IMG/VR virus record: IMGVR_UViG_3300008050_000048
Coordinates: 1-55,533 of that record
Length of the DNA stretch: 55,533 nt
DNA from: a virus
Direction: 5' to 3' (one strand)
In this document: in pieces, positions 17,586 through 25,674 of the stretch
How the letters are laid out: each line of letters starts with the position of its first letter
How positions within the stretch are numbered: the first letter of the stretch is position 1
Translations under genes and position numbers: made by a program
The notes under the pieces: model-generated
Databases searched by the model: none
What the model was told of the DNA's origin: nothing
Seen by the model: the letters and a program-made list of their open reading frames with translations, nothing else

Positions 17586-18382
17586 AAACAATAATAGGAT
17601 TAGGAAAAGCAGGTTGTTCAACAGCAAGGCTCTTCAAAGGCAACATGTATGATGTACAAACGATAGATACATCAAATGCAGATGTTCTTATTGAAGAAGT
17701 CGACACAATTGAGGCCTATGAAAAAGCAGCAGCCTCGATGAGCTCATTAACGACAGAGGATGAAGTCTATTTTATTCTAGCAGGTGGGGGAAAGATTGCT
17801 GGAGCTTCTTTATCAATATTGGAAAAGATTAAAGATAAGAAAATTACAGTAGTGTATATAAAACCTGATATCGGGCTGTTAAATGACCACGAAAAACTCA
17901 GCGAAAGGCTCATTTACAAGGTCTTGCAGGAATTCGTTAGATCAGGTATGATTCATGGGTTGGTTCTGGCAAGTAATTCGCACATAGAGAAGCAATTAGG
18001 CGGAATAGGATTTAATGATTATTATCATCTTATAAACGAAAGAATAGCAAAAACTCTACAGATGTGTGATTATTTGTCACAAGCAAAATCTATAATTGGA
18101 GAATTGAGAGAACCTTCTGATTATAGCAGGATTGGAACAATAGGTGTCCGTGAAGGTGGAAAAGATTACCTTCTTTTCCCTATTGACTTAATCCGAGAGA
18201 AACGGTATCTTTATGCCATACCAGAAGAGAAACTTGCAACACACAAGACTCTTCTGTCAGAAATTAAAGAGGTATTAGAAGTTGGCAAAGAGGCCATCAA
18301 GATATCATATAAGGTCGTGTCCACCACATATAAGGACACACAAGTTTTTGTTCAATGTTATTCAAACAAGGTTCAAGATTAA
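17582..18382 (+). CDS. Diverged FtsZ/tubulin-superfamily-like protein
   Basis: 266-residue protein whose motifs follow FtsZ order. They are an N-terminal nucleotide-loop start IIGLGKAGCSTARLF (4-18), a T4 tubulin-signature-like AGGGKIAGA (67-75), a TVVYIKPD strand (89-96; FtsZ has VVTKPF), LVLASNSHIEK (127-137; FtsZ IVIPNDKLL), a helix with N152 (FNDYYHLINERIAKTL), and SDYSRIGTIG (179-188), matching the T7-loop region DFADVKTVM. The second acidic residue of the T7 loop is Arg here, so GTP hydrolysis may be altered. It is shorter than FtsZ. It overlaps the polymerase gene and precedes SSB. The assignment is from motif reading only; a generic Rossmann protein is the alternative. Confidence 0.5.
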   Translation: MKTIIGLGKAGCSTARLFKGNMYDVQTIDTSNADVLIEEVDTIEAYEKAAASMSSLTTEDEVYFILAGGGKIAGASLSILEKIKDKKITVVYIKPDIGLLNDHEKLSERLIYKVLQEFVRSGMIHGLVLASNSHIEKQLGGIGFNDYYHLINERIAKTLQMCDYLSQAKSIIGELREPSDYSRIGTIGVREGGKDYLLFPIDLIREKRYLYAIPEEKLATHKTLLSEIKEVLEVGKEAIKISYKVVSTTYKDTQVFVQCYSNKVQD

Positions 18383-18408
18383 ACAAAAACACCCAAAACA
18401 AGTATAAT
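18380..18408 (+). promoter_or_regulatory. Putative sigma70-type promoter for the SSB gene
   Basis: TATAAT at 18403-18408 with TAAACA at 18380-18385, spacing 17. It lies 60 bases before the SSB ATG, and the intervening leader contains a small hairpin. The -10 is perfect, the -35 four of six. Confidence 0.5.
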
Positions 18409-18418
18409 ACTAATCGCG

Positions 18419-18440
18419 GAGAGGGAATATTTGCTCTCTC
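18419..18440 (+). promoter_or_regulatory. Leader hairpin upstream of the SSB gene
   Basis: GAGAG (18419-18423) and CTCTC (18434-18438, with one more TC) can pair around an A/T-rich loop, followed by a U-rich and then A-rich single-stranded leader up to the GG ribosome site. T4 gene 32 mRNA carries a structured leader that the protein itself represses, so this may be an autoregulatory operator. This is inferred only. Confidence 0.3.
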
Positions 18441-18467
18441 TATAATTTTAAAAAGGAAAAAAATAAT

Positions 18468-19187
18468 ATGGCTTTAGACTTACGAAAAATGAAATCAAAA
18501 CAACAGAATCTCAACGGCGGAGGGTTTCAATGGAAGCCTCAAGACGGTGAGAATCTGATTCGCATCGTGCCGGTGCCAGACGGAGACCCCTTCAAGGAAG
18601 TCCATCTGCACTATAACATTGAAAGAGGTGGTGTCCTCTGCCCAAAGAGAAACTTTGGTGAAGAGTGCCCTGCTTGTGACTATGCTTCATCACTATTTAA
18701 CAGTGGCGATGAGGAGAGCCGAAAGGCAGCAAAAGATATCGTGGCAAAAAAGAGATTCTACTCTCCTGTCATTGATAGAAACGATGCAAACGGAGGTGTC
18801 CGTTGGTATGCATATAGCAAGACAGTATATGAAAAAATGTTGAGCTTGGTTCTAAACCCTGATTATGGAGATATTACTGACCCTGAATCAGGAACTGACC
18901 TAAATATTACATACTCAAAGGGTGGAAAGGGTACGTTCCCATCAACTGACGTGCAGCCGAAGCGAAAATCGTCTATTCTCTCGAAAGACGAGGCTCTATT
19001 GACTGAAATTGCTGAAAAAGATTATGATATCTTTAACAACTTCAAGCGAAAGAGCCCTGAAGAGATCAAGGAATTGCTAGATGTTTACCTACTAGGCGAT
19101 GATAACGCCGAAGAAGGAGGTGATGTATCACCGGCAAATGAAAAATCGTTGGTAGACGAAGTTTACCAGAAGCTTAGAAAAAGCTAA
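18468..19187 (+). CDS. Single-stranded DNA-binding protein, T4 gp32-like
   Basis: 239-residue ssDNA-binding protein. The gp32-type core is present: NLIRIVPVPDGDPFKEVHLH, followed by a metal site CPKRNFGEECPACDYA (three Cys plus the preceding His, the gp32 zinc arrangement), then WYAYSKTVYEKML and a strand ending in NITYSKGGKG. The C-terminus is acidic (DDNAEEGGD) as in gp32, where it contacts replication partners, but it ends with a short basic segment. It has its own promoter and is followed by a strong terminator, so it is expressed as a single-gene unit, in keeping with the high level SSB requires. Confidence 0.9.
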   Translation: MALDLRKMKSKQQNLNGGGFQWKPQDGENLIRIVPVPDGDPFKEVHLHYNIERGGVLCPKRNFGEECPACDYASSLFNSGDEESRKAAKDIVAKKRFYSPVIDRNDANGGVRWYAYSKTVYEKMLSLVLNPDYGDITDPESGTDLNITYSKGGKGTFPSTDVQPKRKSSILSKDEALLTEIAEKDYDIFNNFKRKSPEEIKELLDVYLLGDDNAEEGGDVSPANEKSLVDEVYQKLRKS

Positions 19188-19202
19188 GGGTCTAGCATAG
19201 TG

Positions 19203-19245
19203 AGTTCCAAGCTATGTTGAAATATATGTAGCTTGGAACTTTTTT
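19203..19245 (+). terminator. Rho-independent terminator after the SSB gene
   Basis: Perfect 12-bp inverted repeat AGTTCCAAGCTA (19203-19214) and TAGCTTGGAACT (19229-19240) followed by TTTTT. It ends the SSB transcript and separates it from the recombinase gene, whose ribosome site CGGAG follows immediately. Confidence 0.85.
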
Positions 19246-19262
19246 ACAATAACGGAGTAGTG

Positions 19263-20390
19263 ATGGCAAGGGCTAAGAAAAAGAAAGAAGTAGTAAGAGG
19301 CAAGATAAGCACTGAACAACTAAGAGGCCTTCTTAATAAGAAGGCTGGTGAAACAATTGCTTATGACTTGGGAGCTAATAACCCTACTGATGTAGTGGAT
19401 TGGATTCCTACAGGCGCGAGATGGTTAGACTCCATTATTTGCAAAGGCAAGTTGGCAGGTATTCCTGTTGGCAAAGTTTCTGAAATCGCAGGACTAACTG
19501 CGACAGGAAAGAGCTATATGGCTGCGCAGATTGCGGCTAATGCCCAGAAGAAAGGAATCGTCCCTGTTTACTTCGACTCAGAGTCAGCACTAGACTCTGA
19601 CTTCTTAATTAATGCCGGATGTAACTTGGAAGAGTTGATTTACATCCAGGCAAGGTCTGTAGAATTCGTTCTAGAGACAATTGAGGATATTATGGCAGCT
19701 TCTGAGACGAGGCACTTATTTATCCTTGATTCCCTTGCCTTCACTCCTGCTGAGTCAGACATTGCTGGTGATTATAATCCGCAATCTTCGATGGCAGTGA
19801 AGCCGCGAGTTATGGCCAAGGGTTTATCGAAATTGATAATTCCCTTGGCCAACACTCAGTCAACATTTTTGATTCTAAATCAACTTAAAACAAACATCTC
19901 GTCAAATCTCTTTGATATGAAGATGAATCCATATTTTACTCCTGGTGGTAAAGCAACCGCCTACTCTTACTCATTAAGAATCTGGCTAACTGGGAAACAA
20001 ACGAAAGACTCAGCTATCTATGATGATAAGGGATATAAAGTCGGATCTGAGATTAAAGCTCGGCTAAAGAAGTCGAGATTTGGAACTGAAAACAGGACCT
20101 GTGAGTTCAAGATCTTATGGGGCGCTGACTCGGTTGCTATCCAAGATGAAGAGTCCTGGCTTGAGGCAATAAGGCCTTCGGATCAGATTAAAACAGGAGC
20201 CTGGAACACTCTCTTCTATCAAGACGGCACTGAAAAGAAGTTCCAAAGAGCTACTTGGCTTAAAGAATTAGAAGACCCTCTATTCAGAGCCGAAGTGTTA
20301 AGAATCATGGATGAAGAAGTCATCCAGAAGTTTGAGTCAAGAGAAGGAAATGCTTCCGACTATTATGACTCACAAGATTCAGAGGAATAA
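19263..20390 (+). CDS. uvsX: RecA/UvsX-like recombinase
   Basis: 375-residue strand-exchange ATPase. Walker A is AGLTATGKSYMAAQ, with the following VYFDSESALD block typical of RecA/UvsX, and Walker B is HLFILDSLAFT. The motif STFLILNQLKTNIS is the L2/sensor region with the catalytic Gln, followed by PGGKATAYSYSLRIWL. The first 14 residues are very basic. ATG at 19263 with CGGAG upstream is preferred over an in-frame TTG at 19233, which lies inside the terminator stem. It is followed by tightly overlapping small genes and the nuclease gene. It acts with gp32-like SSB in recombination-dependent replication. Confidence 0.9.
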   Translation: MARAKKKKEVVRGKISTEQLRGLLNKKAGETIAYDLGANNPTDVVDWIPTGARWLDSIICKGKLAGIPVGKVSEIAGLTATGKSYMAAQIAANAQKKGIVPVYFDSESALDSDFLINAGCNLEELIYIQARSVEFVLETIEDIMAASETRHLFILDSLAFTPAESDIAGDYNPQSSMAVKPRVMAKGLSKLIIPLANTQSTFLILNQLKTNISSNLFDMKMNPYFTPGGKATAYSYSLRIWLTGKQTKDSAIYDDKGYKVGSEIKARLKKSRFGTENRTCEFKILWGADSVAIQDEESWLEAIRPSDQIKTGAWNTLFYQDGTEKKFQRATWLKELEDPLFRAEVLRIMDEEVIQKFESREGNASDYYDSQDSEE

Positions 20391-20392
20391 CA

Positions 20393-20491
20393 GTGAATTA
20401 CTATAAGGTAACTCTGGTTTATGACGGAAAAGAGTTCCATGGTGGGCGACTCTTGGAAGAACTTAAGAGAATGGCAGAAGGCAATGAATAA
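20393..20491 (+). CDS. Small hypothetical protein (32 residues)
   Basis: GTG-started reading frame with AGAGGA six bases upstream. It reads MNYYKVTLVYDGKEFHGG and so on and ends in TAA at 20489-20491, where it overlaps the next ATG (AATGAATAA). The overlap arrangement and the beta-hairpin-like VTLVYDGKEF sequence favour a real small gene. No function can be assigned. Confidence 0.5.
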   Translation: MNYYKVTLVYDGKEFHGGRLLEELKRMAEGNE

Positions 20492-20762
20492 TTTAAAGAA
20501 CCAAGGTCCTTTGAAAAAAGTTGGCGATACTCTTGGGCACTTCATAGGCGAAAATTATGTAACCATAGAAGGAAAACGTTACCCACTCTTTAAGGATGCA
20601 CGACCACACCAGTTTAGCTCAATAGCATTCCCGATAATAACAAGAGCATTTCCACCACAACTGAGAAACAGCCTTGTTTCAGTTCAACCAATGAGTGTTC
20701 CATCTGAACAGATTTTTAAAATGGATTTCAAATACACAAACAAGGAAGAAGACGATGAGTGA
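20484..20762 (+). CDS. Hypothetical protein
   Basis: 92-residue protein starting at ATG 20484, inside the stop of the previous small gene, with GAAGG upstream. An ATG at 20421 in the same frame exists but would overlap the small gene completely and has no ribosome site. The protein has a glycine-rich first half (LGHFIGENYVTIEGKRYPLF) and a proline-containing second half, ending in an acidic KEEDDE tail. Its stop overlaps the next start (ATGAGTGA). No family recognised. Confidence 0.6.
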   Translation: MNNLKNQGPLKKVGDTLGHFIGENYVTIEGKRYPLFKDARPHQFSSIAFPIITRAFPPQLRNSLVSVQPMSVPSEQIFKMDFKYTNKEEDDE

Positions 20763-21009
20763 ACGAGATTTTGTATACTGGCTTCAAGGATATCTTGAAG
20801 TTAGTAATGCTAATGAATTAGATGAGTCACAGCTACAAATAGTTAAGGATCACCTAGCCTTGGTCTTAAAAAAAGTAACACCAGAATATGATGGGAATAG
20901 GTTCGTAAACAACCTCGCTAGACTAAGAGGGGAAAGAGATGCGAAGCTTTGTAGCAACGCAGAACTAGAGGAAATAGGTAATGCTCTTCCAGCTCAATTA
21001 ACATGCTAA
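20755..21009 (+). CDS. Small phage protein starting DFVYWLQGYLE
   Basis: 84-residue protein, ATG at 20755 overlapping the preceding TGA. The N-terminal sequence MSERDFVYWLQGYLEV is of a kind I recall from many small phage proteins of unknown role. The remainder is helical (QLQIVKDHLALVLKKV). An upstream in-frame start at 20695 would overlap the previous gene by 68 bases and is less likely. It lies between the recombinase and nuclease genes, so it may act in replication, but this is inference. Confidence 0.6.
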   Translation: MSERDFVYWLQGYLEVSNANELDESQLQIVKDHLALVLKKVTPEYDGNRFVNNLARLRGERDAKLCSNAELEEIGNALPAQLTC

Positions 21010-21018
21010 AGGAACCGA

Positions 21019-21981
21019 ATGAACCAACCAAATAGAATATTAATAATTGATGCATTAAACATGTATCTAAGAAGCTTCATTATCAATCCCACACTGACAC
21101 CATCTGGCGACCCTGCCGGTGGTGTTGTTGGTTTTATGAAGAGTTTACAAAAAACAATTAGGGAGATGCAACCAGATCAGGTGTATATTTGCTGGGATGG
21201 TCAGAGAGGCACCAATAACCGAAAGAACTTGAATAAAGACTATAAAGAAGGGCGTAAGCCCATTCGATTCAATCGAAGATTTGCAGAACTCAACGAAGAA
21301 CAAGAGCTCCAAAATAAAATCTGGCAACAGCAGAGACTTATTGAGTATCTTAATGAAATGCCAGTTGCACAGTTGCTATTTGATGAAGCGGAGGCTGATG
21401 ATGTTATCTCAGCCATCGTAGCAGATACTCCTGGCGTTGAAAAAGTGATTATTTCCATGGATAAAGACTTTTATCAACTCTTAGACAAAGAAACTATCAT
21501 TTATAGCCCAGTTCAAAAGAAGTTTGTGTCGGAAGTTTCTCTTTTGGAAGAAGAAAACATACACCCAGCCAATTTTGCACTAGCAAAAGCAATTGTTGGA
21601 GACAAATCTGACAATATTCTTGGTGTTCAAGGTGTTGGAATGAAGACTCTAACCAAAAGATTCCCAATGCTAGCGGATCCTAACGCCCATACCATCTCGG
21701 AATTGCTAATGAAAGCAAAAACAGTCGAGAAACCTTTAAAAATACACACGAATATTATTGAAAGTGAAGATCGAATACGAGAAAACTATAAAGTCGTGCA
21801 GTTGCATATCCCTTCCATTTCCCCAACAAGTAGGGGTACTATTAGGGGGGTACTAGGTGCGTATCCATACATGTTAAACAGGACCGAGATTACGAAAATG
21901 ATGATTCAAGACGGGTTTACCGATCTTAACTGGAATCCATTATTCGCAAATCTACAAAGAATAAGCTTAAATAACAAATAG
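21019..21981 (+). CDS. rnh: 5'-3' exonuclease / RNase H (FEN-like)
   Basis: 320-residue flap nuclease of the T4 RNase H/Pol I 5'-nuclease family. Metal-binding acidic clusters are visible: ILIIDALNMYLRSF near the N-terminus, VYICWDGQRG, then LLFDEAEADDVISAIV and IISMDKDFYQLL. A helix-hairpin-helix region follows: AIVGDKSDNILGVQGVGMKT. It would remove RNA primers from lagging strands. Its position between recombinase and helicase genes fits the replication module. The minimal family A polymerase here lacks its own 5'-nuclease domain, and this gene supplies that function. Confidence 0.9.
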   Translation: MNQPNRILIIDALNMYLRSFIINPTLTPSGDPAGGVVGFMKSLQKTIREMQPDQVYICWDGQRGTNNRKNLNKDYKEGRKPIRFNRRFAELNEEQELQNKIWQQQRLIEYLNEMPVAQLLFDEAEADDVISAIVADTPGVEKVIISMDKDFYQLLDKETIIYSPVQKKFVSEVSLLEEENIHPANFALAKAIVGDKSDNILGVQGVGMKTLTKRFPMLADPNAHTISELLMKAKTVEKPLKIHTNIIESEDRIRENYKVVQLHIPSISPTSRGTIRGVLGAYPYMLNRTEITKMMIQDGFTDLNWNPLFANLQRISLNNK

Positions 21982-21988
21982 GAATAAT

Positions 21989-22252
21989 ATGATTAAATAT
22001 ATTGATGAGAGCGATAAAGAACACCCAGAAGTTCATTGGGGGGTTTATGGTGATGTTAAGACTAACGAAATAGTTGTTATCGCTACTCTTGAAGGAAAAA
22101 AATACGAGAAACGGGAAAAAAGTCCAATTCTTCATCCTGCCATGATTGATCGAATTTTTGGCATAGACATAGCAGACGGAGATGTTGCTGCTAGGTTATC
22201 AAATGAAATTTATGATGAAAGTCTTCAGACTCACTTAGAAAATAACAAATAG
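21989..22252 (+). CDS. Hypothetical protein before the helicase gene
   Basis: 87-residue acidic protein starting MIKYIDESDKEHPEVHWG. It has no recognisable domain, membrane segment or metal site. It lies seven bases after the nuclease stop and eight before the helicase start, and so shares their transcript. In T4-like phages a small helicase loader can occupy such a place, but its size and sequence do not support that call. Confidence 0.6.
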   Translation: MIKYIDESDKEHPEVHWGVYGDVKTNEIVVIATLEGKKYEKREKSPILHPAMIDRIFGIDIADGDVAARLSNEIYDESLQTHLENNK

Positions 22253-22260
22253 GAGGCCAT

Positions 22261-23676
22261 ATGAGCCATGAATTCGAGAAAGACTTTTCAAAATTTGGAA
22301 AGCTTTTCCAAGAGAAATTGGTTAAAATCATGTTCTATGAAAGACCATTTTTTAACCAATTTATGGAAGTGTTAAACATTAACTTCCTGGAAGTAAAATA
22401 TCTACAGAAATTTGTAGAACTAATGTTTGATTATAAAAATGAATACGGAAGCCACCCAACAGAAGACGCCATGACAATGCTCATGGCTTCGTCATTAGAT
22501 GGTGAAAATAAAGTCCTAGATACGCAAATAAGGAACTTCTATGCAAGGATCCTATCTGCTTCCGGGGAAGAGTCTGACGCGGAATATGTGAAAAACACTG
22601 CTTTGGATTTCTGCAAGAAGCAAAAACTAAGAGAAGCTATGATTAAGTCAGCAGGACTTTTGAAGTCTTCCTCTTTTGATGAGATTGCTTCACTTGTAAA
22701 TGATGCTTTAAAACTAGGAATGTCTAATGATTTTGGTCATGATTATGTAGCTGATTTTGAAGAACGATATAAGACAAGTTTTAGAAATCAAATCACAACT
22801 GGATGGGAACTTATCGATAAAATCACCAAAGGTGGACACGGAGCAGGTGAGTTGGGAGTAGTTATTGCACCAACAGGTGCCGGAAAAAGCATGTGTTTGG
22901 TGCATTTAGCGACCAAAGCCCTTCTTGAGGGCAAGAATGTAGTGTATTATACATTAGAACTTTCTGAGGCTGTTGTTGGAAAGAGATTTGACTCTTGTCT
23001 TACTCAGGTTCATCTTGGAGATCTGGAGCTTTTCAAGGAAGATATTAAGGAACAAGTCCTTGGCAACGCATCTCTTGGTAATCTTATTATTAAGCAATAT
23101 CCAACAAAAAAGGCGACAACCTCAACAATTAAGAATCACCTTGAAAAAGTAAGAAGTTCAGGCACAGATATTGAATTCGTATGTGTTGACTATGGCGATC
23201 TTTTAAGATCAGTGTCTTCGTATAAAGAAAAAAGACACGAACTTGAAGGCATTTATGAAGAACTAAGAGGTCTTGCAGTTGAGTTTGCTTGTCCTTTCTG
23301 GACTGCTAGCCAGACAAATCGCGGTGCCTTGAATCAAGAGGTAATCACTATGGAAGCAATCTCGGAGGCATATAACAAATGTTTCCCTGCTGACTTCATT
23401 ATCACTATTTCTAGAACGATCGAAGATAAAAATAAAAACGCAGGAAAAATGTTTATTGCTAAAAATAGAAATGGGCCAGATGGGCTTATTTTTGAACTAT
23501 TTATGGATACCTCTAACGTTACTATTGAAGTTTTGGAGCCAGTTGAGACAACTATCGAGTCAACTACAACCAAGGCTACTGCCGAGAGAAAGACGGTTTT
23601 GGCGGCAAAGTATAAAGAATATCTTGAGAGCAAAAAAGAAAAAGTTGGAAATCAAAAAGAATCTAACTTTAACTAA
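22261..23676 (+). CDS. Replicative DNA helicase, DnaB/T4 gp41-like
   Basis: 471-residue hexameric helicase. Walker A is APTGAGKSMCLVHLA, the following H1a-type segment is VVYYTLELSEAVVGKR, Walker B is EFVCVDYGDLL, and the sensor/H4 region is PFWTASQTNRGAL with a final IAKNRNGPDGLIF. The N-terminal 170 residues are a helical gp41-type domain. A Ser/Thr/Lys-rich C-terminal tail (residues about 430-471) may contact the primase. No primase gene is visible in this window. AGGAGG lies directly before the ATG. Confidence 0.92.
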   Translation: MSHEFEKDFSKFGKLFQEKLVKIMFYERPFFNQFMEVLNINFLEVKYLQKFVELMFDYKNEYGSHPTEDAMTMLMASSLDGENKVLDTQIRNFYARILSASGEESDAEYVKNTALDFCKKQKLREAMIKSAGLLKSSSFDEIASLVNDALKLGMSNDFGHDYVADFEERYKTSFRNQITTGWELIDKITKGGHGAGELGVVIAPTGAGKSMCLVHLATKALLEGKNVVYYTLELSEAVVGKRFDSCLTQVHLGDLELFKEDIKEQVLGNASLGNLIIKQYPTKKATTSTIKNHLEKVRSSGTDIEFVCVDYGDLLRSVSSYKEKRHELEGIYEELRGLAVEFACPFWTASQTNRGALNQEVITMEAISEAYNKCFPADFIITISRTIEDKNKNAGKMFIAKNRNGPDGLIFELFMDTSNVTIEVLEPVETTIESTTTKATAERKTVLAAKYKEYLESKKEKVGNQKESNFN

Positions 23677-23679
23677 ACC

Positions 23680-23708
23680 TTGTTATTAAGTCGTAATAGG
23701 GGTAAACT
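23680..23708 (+). promoter_or_regulatory. Possible sigma70-type promoter for the ribonucleotide reductase gene
   Basis: TTGTTA (23680-23685) and TAAACT (23703-23708) with 17-base spacing, 26 bases before the RNR ATG. Each hexamer matches the consensus at four of six positions, so support is moderate. Confidence 0.35.
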
Positions 23709-23733
23709 AGTCCATATAGAATAAGGAGTATAA

Positions 23734-25590
23734 ATGGAATTATCAGCAGAAATATTAAGCAATATTACAACGCATATGAAATATGCAAAGTATTTGCCAA
23801 TGGAATTAAGAAGAGAAAATTGGCAGGAACTTGTTTCTCGCAATGAAGAGATGCATGTTCGAAAATATCCACAAATTAAAAGCGAAATTAGAGAAGCTTA
23901 TAAGTTTGTTTATGACAAGAAGGTGTTGCCTTCAATGAGAGCGATGCAATTCTCAGGTAAGCCAATTGAGATTACGCCAAGTCGTATATTTAATTGCGCT
24001 TATTTGCCAGTAGATGATTGGAGAGCATTTTCAGAGACAATGTTTTTACTTCTTGGAGGAACAGGAGTTGGTTATTCGGTGCAAAAACACCATATTGAAA
24101 AATTACCAGATATTATTCGCCCAAATGAAAAAAGAACCAGAAGATATCTAATTGGAGACTCCATCGAGGGTTGGGCTGACGCTGTAAAGATTTTAATGAG
24201 AAGTTACTTCTTTGGGGGCTCGAAAATTCGATTTGACTTTTCTGATATTAGAAAGAAAGGAGCTAGGCTTGTCACTTCAGGAGGAAAAGCACCAGGACCT
24301 CAACCTCTCAAAGAGTGTTTATTAAAGATTGAAGGAATATTAGATGAAAAACAAAATGGTTCAAAACTTACAACACTGGAGACACACGATATTGTCTGTT
24401 ATATTGCAGATGCAGTTCTTGCTGGCGGGATACGAAGAGCAGCTCTTATTTCACTTTTTAGCGCTGATGATGATGATATAATTTCTTGTAAATCAGGAAA
24501 TTGGTGGGAACTAAATCCTCAAAGAGGCCGAGCAAATAACTCGGCAGTCTTGTTAAGGCACAAAATAAATGAGCCTTTCTTTCTAAAGCTTTGGGAACGT
24601 ATTAAGAATTCTGGTTCTGGCGAGCCTGGGATTTATTTTTCAAATGATAAAGATATGGGAACCAATCCTTGTTGTGAGATCTCGTTGAAGCCTCATCAAT
24701 TTTGTAACCTTACAGAAGTAAATGCTAGTGATATTGTTTCACAGGAAGATCTTAACGAGAGAGTCCGAGTCGGAGCTTTTATCGGCACACTTCAAGCTGG
24801 ATATACCGATTTTCACTATTTACGTGAAAAATGGAAACGTAATACAGAAAAAGAAGCTCTAATCGGTGTATCTATGACAGGTATTGCTTCTGGTGAGGTT
24901 ATCAAGCTTGATATGAAAGAGGCAAGCCAGGAAGTCAAGAAAGAGAATGCAAGAGTTGCAAATTTGATTGGCATCAATCGGGCAGCAAGAACGACTTGTG
25001 TAAAACCTGCGGGAACAACAAGTCTGGTTTTGGGAACTTCCAGCGGAATCCATGCTTGGCATGATGACTTCTATATCCGAAGACTTCGTGTTGGAAAGAA
25101 TGAGGCAATTTATCATTACCTAGTAACAAACCACCCTTCTTTGATAGAAGATTGCGAAATGAGACCACATGATACTGGTATTATCAAAGTACCAATCAAA
25201 GCACCTAGCGGTGCTATCACTAGAAGAGAGTCGGCTCTGCATCTTCTTGAGAGAGTCAAAAGAGTAAGTCTTGAATGGGTTCGAACGGGACACCGAAAAG
25301 GTTCAAATACAAATAACGTTTCTGCCACAATCTCAGTAAGAGAGCATGAGTGGGACGAAGTTGGTAATTGGATGTGGAATAATCGAAATTCTTATAATGG
25401 ACTTTCAATTCTTCCGTTTAGTGACCATAGTTATGTTCAGGCTCCTTTTGAATCAATTACAGAACTAGAGTATAATGCCCTGTATACTAATCTTCAAAAA
25501 ATTGATCTAAATTATGTCTTAGAACATGGAGATAACACTGATTTAAGTGGAGAAATTGCATGTGGAGCTGGTGGTTGTGAAGTAATTTAA
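23734..25590 (+). CDS. nrdJ: Class II (adenosylcobalamin-dependent) ribonucleoside-triphosphate reductase
   Basis: Reduces ribonucleotides to deoxyribonucleotides using B12. It is 618 residues and monomeric-type. Active-site elements are C88 in RIFNCAYLP, GGTGVGYSV (108-116) as in Lactobacillus RTPR, and NPCCEISL (311-318) with the radical Cys and Glu. C324 in HQFCNLTEVN is the second redox Cys. PAGTTSLVLGTSSGIHAWHD is the conserved beta-hairpin/phosphate region. The C-terminal pair C610 and C615 (CGAGGC) would relay electrons. No small subunit gene is nearby, in agreement with class II. A thioredoxin-like gene occurs at 37168 and could be the reductant. Confidence 0.9.
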   Translation: MELSAEILSNITTHMKYAKYLPMELRRENWQELVSRNEEMHVRKYPQIKSEIREAYKFVYDKKVLPSMRAMQFSGKPIEITPSRIFNCAYLPVDDWRAFSETMFLLLGGTGVGYSVQKHHIEKLPDIIRPNEKRTRRYLIGDSIEGWADAVKILMRSYFFGGSKIRFDFSDIRKKGARLVTSGGKAPGPQPLKECLLKIEGILDEKQNGSKLTTLETHDIVCYIADAVLAGGIRRAALISLFSADDDDIISCKSGNWWELNPQRGRANNSAVLLRHKINEPFFLKLWERIKNSGSGEPGIYFSNDKDMGTNPCCEISLKPHQFCNLTEVNASDIVSQEDLNERVRVGAFIGTLQAGYTDFHYLREKWKRNTEKEALIGVSMTGIASGEVIKLDMKEASQEVKKENARVANLIGINRAARTTCVKPAGTTSLVLGTSSGIHAWHDDFYIRRLRVGKNEAIYHYLVTNHPSLIEDCEMRPHDTGIIKVPIKAPSGAITRRESALHLLERVKRVSLEWVRTGHRKGSNTNNVSATISVREHEWDEVGNWMWNNRNSYNGLSILPFSDHSYVQAPFESITELEYNALYTNLQKIDLNYVLEHGDNTDLSGEIACGAGGCEVI

Positions 25591-25599
25591 GTTAATTGG

Positions 25600-25635
25600 A
25601 TCCAAGGAGAATCACATGTGTGATTCTCCTTGGAT
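25600..25635 (+). terminator. Long hairpin, probable terminator after RNR
   Basis: Seventeen-base perfect inverted repeat: left arm 25600-25616, right arm 25619-25635, only two bases between arms. It is followed by TTATTGACTATTTATAA, not a pure T run. It ends the RNR transcript and insulates the following CTATTTATA promoter element. Confidence 0.65.
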
Positions 25636-25641
25636 TATTGA

Positions 25642-25650
25642 CTATTTATA
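25642..25650 (+). promoter_or_regulatory. Putative late promoter element (CTATTTATA)
   Basis: Exact CTATTTATA directly after a terminator hairpin and 25 bases before the ATG of a small membrane-anchored coiled-coil protein. It is one of six such sites in the window. Confidence 0.45.
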
Positions 25651-25674
25651 ATAAGAAAGGGGACATAAATATAA

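Noticed and set aside
19233-19262. Ten-codon N-terminal extension of the recombinase from TTG
   Set aside because: The TTG lies in the right arm of the SSB terminator; ATG 19263 has a proper ribosome site.
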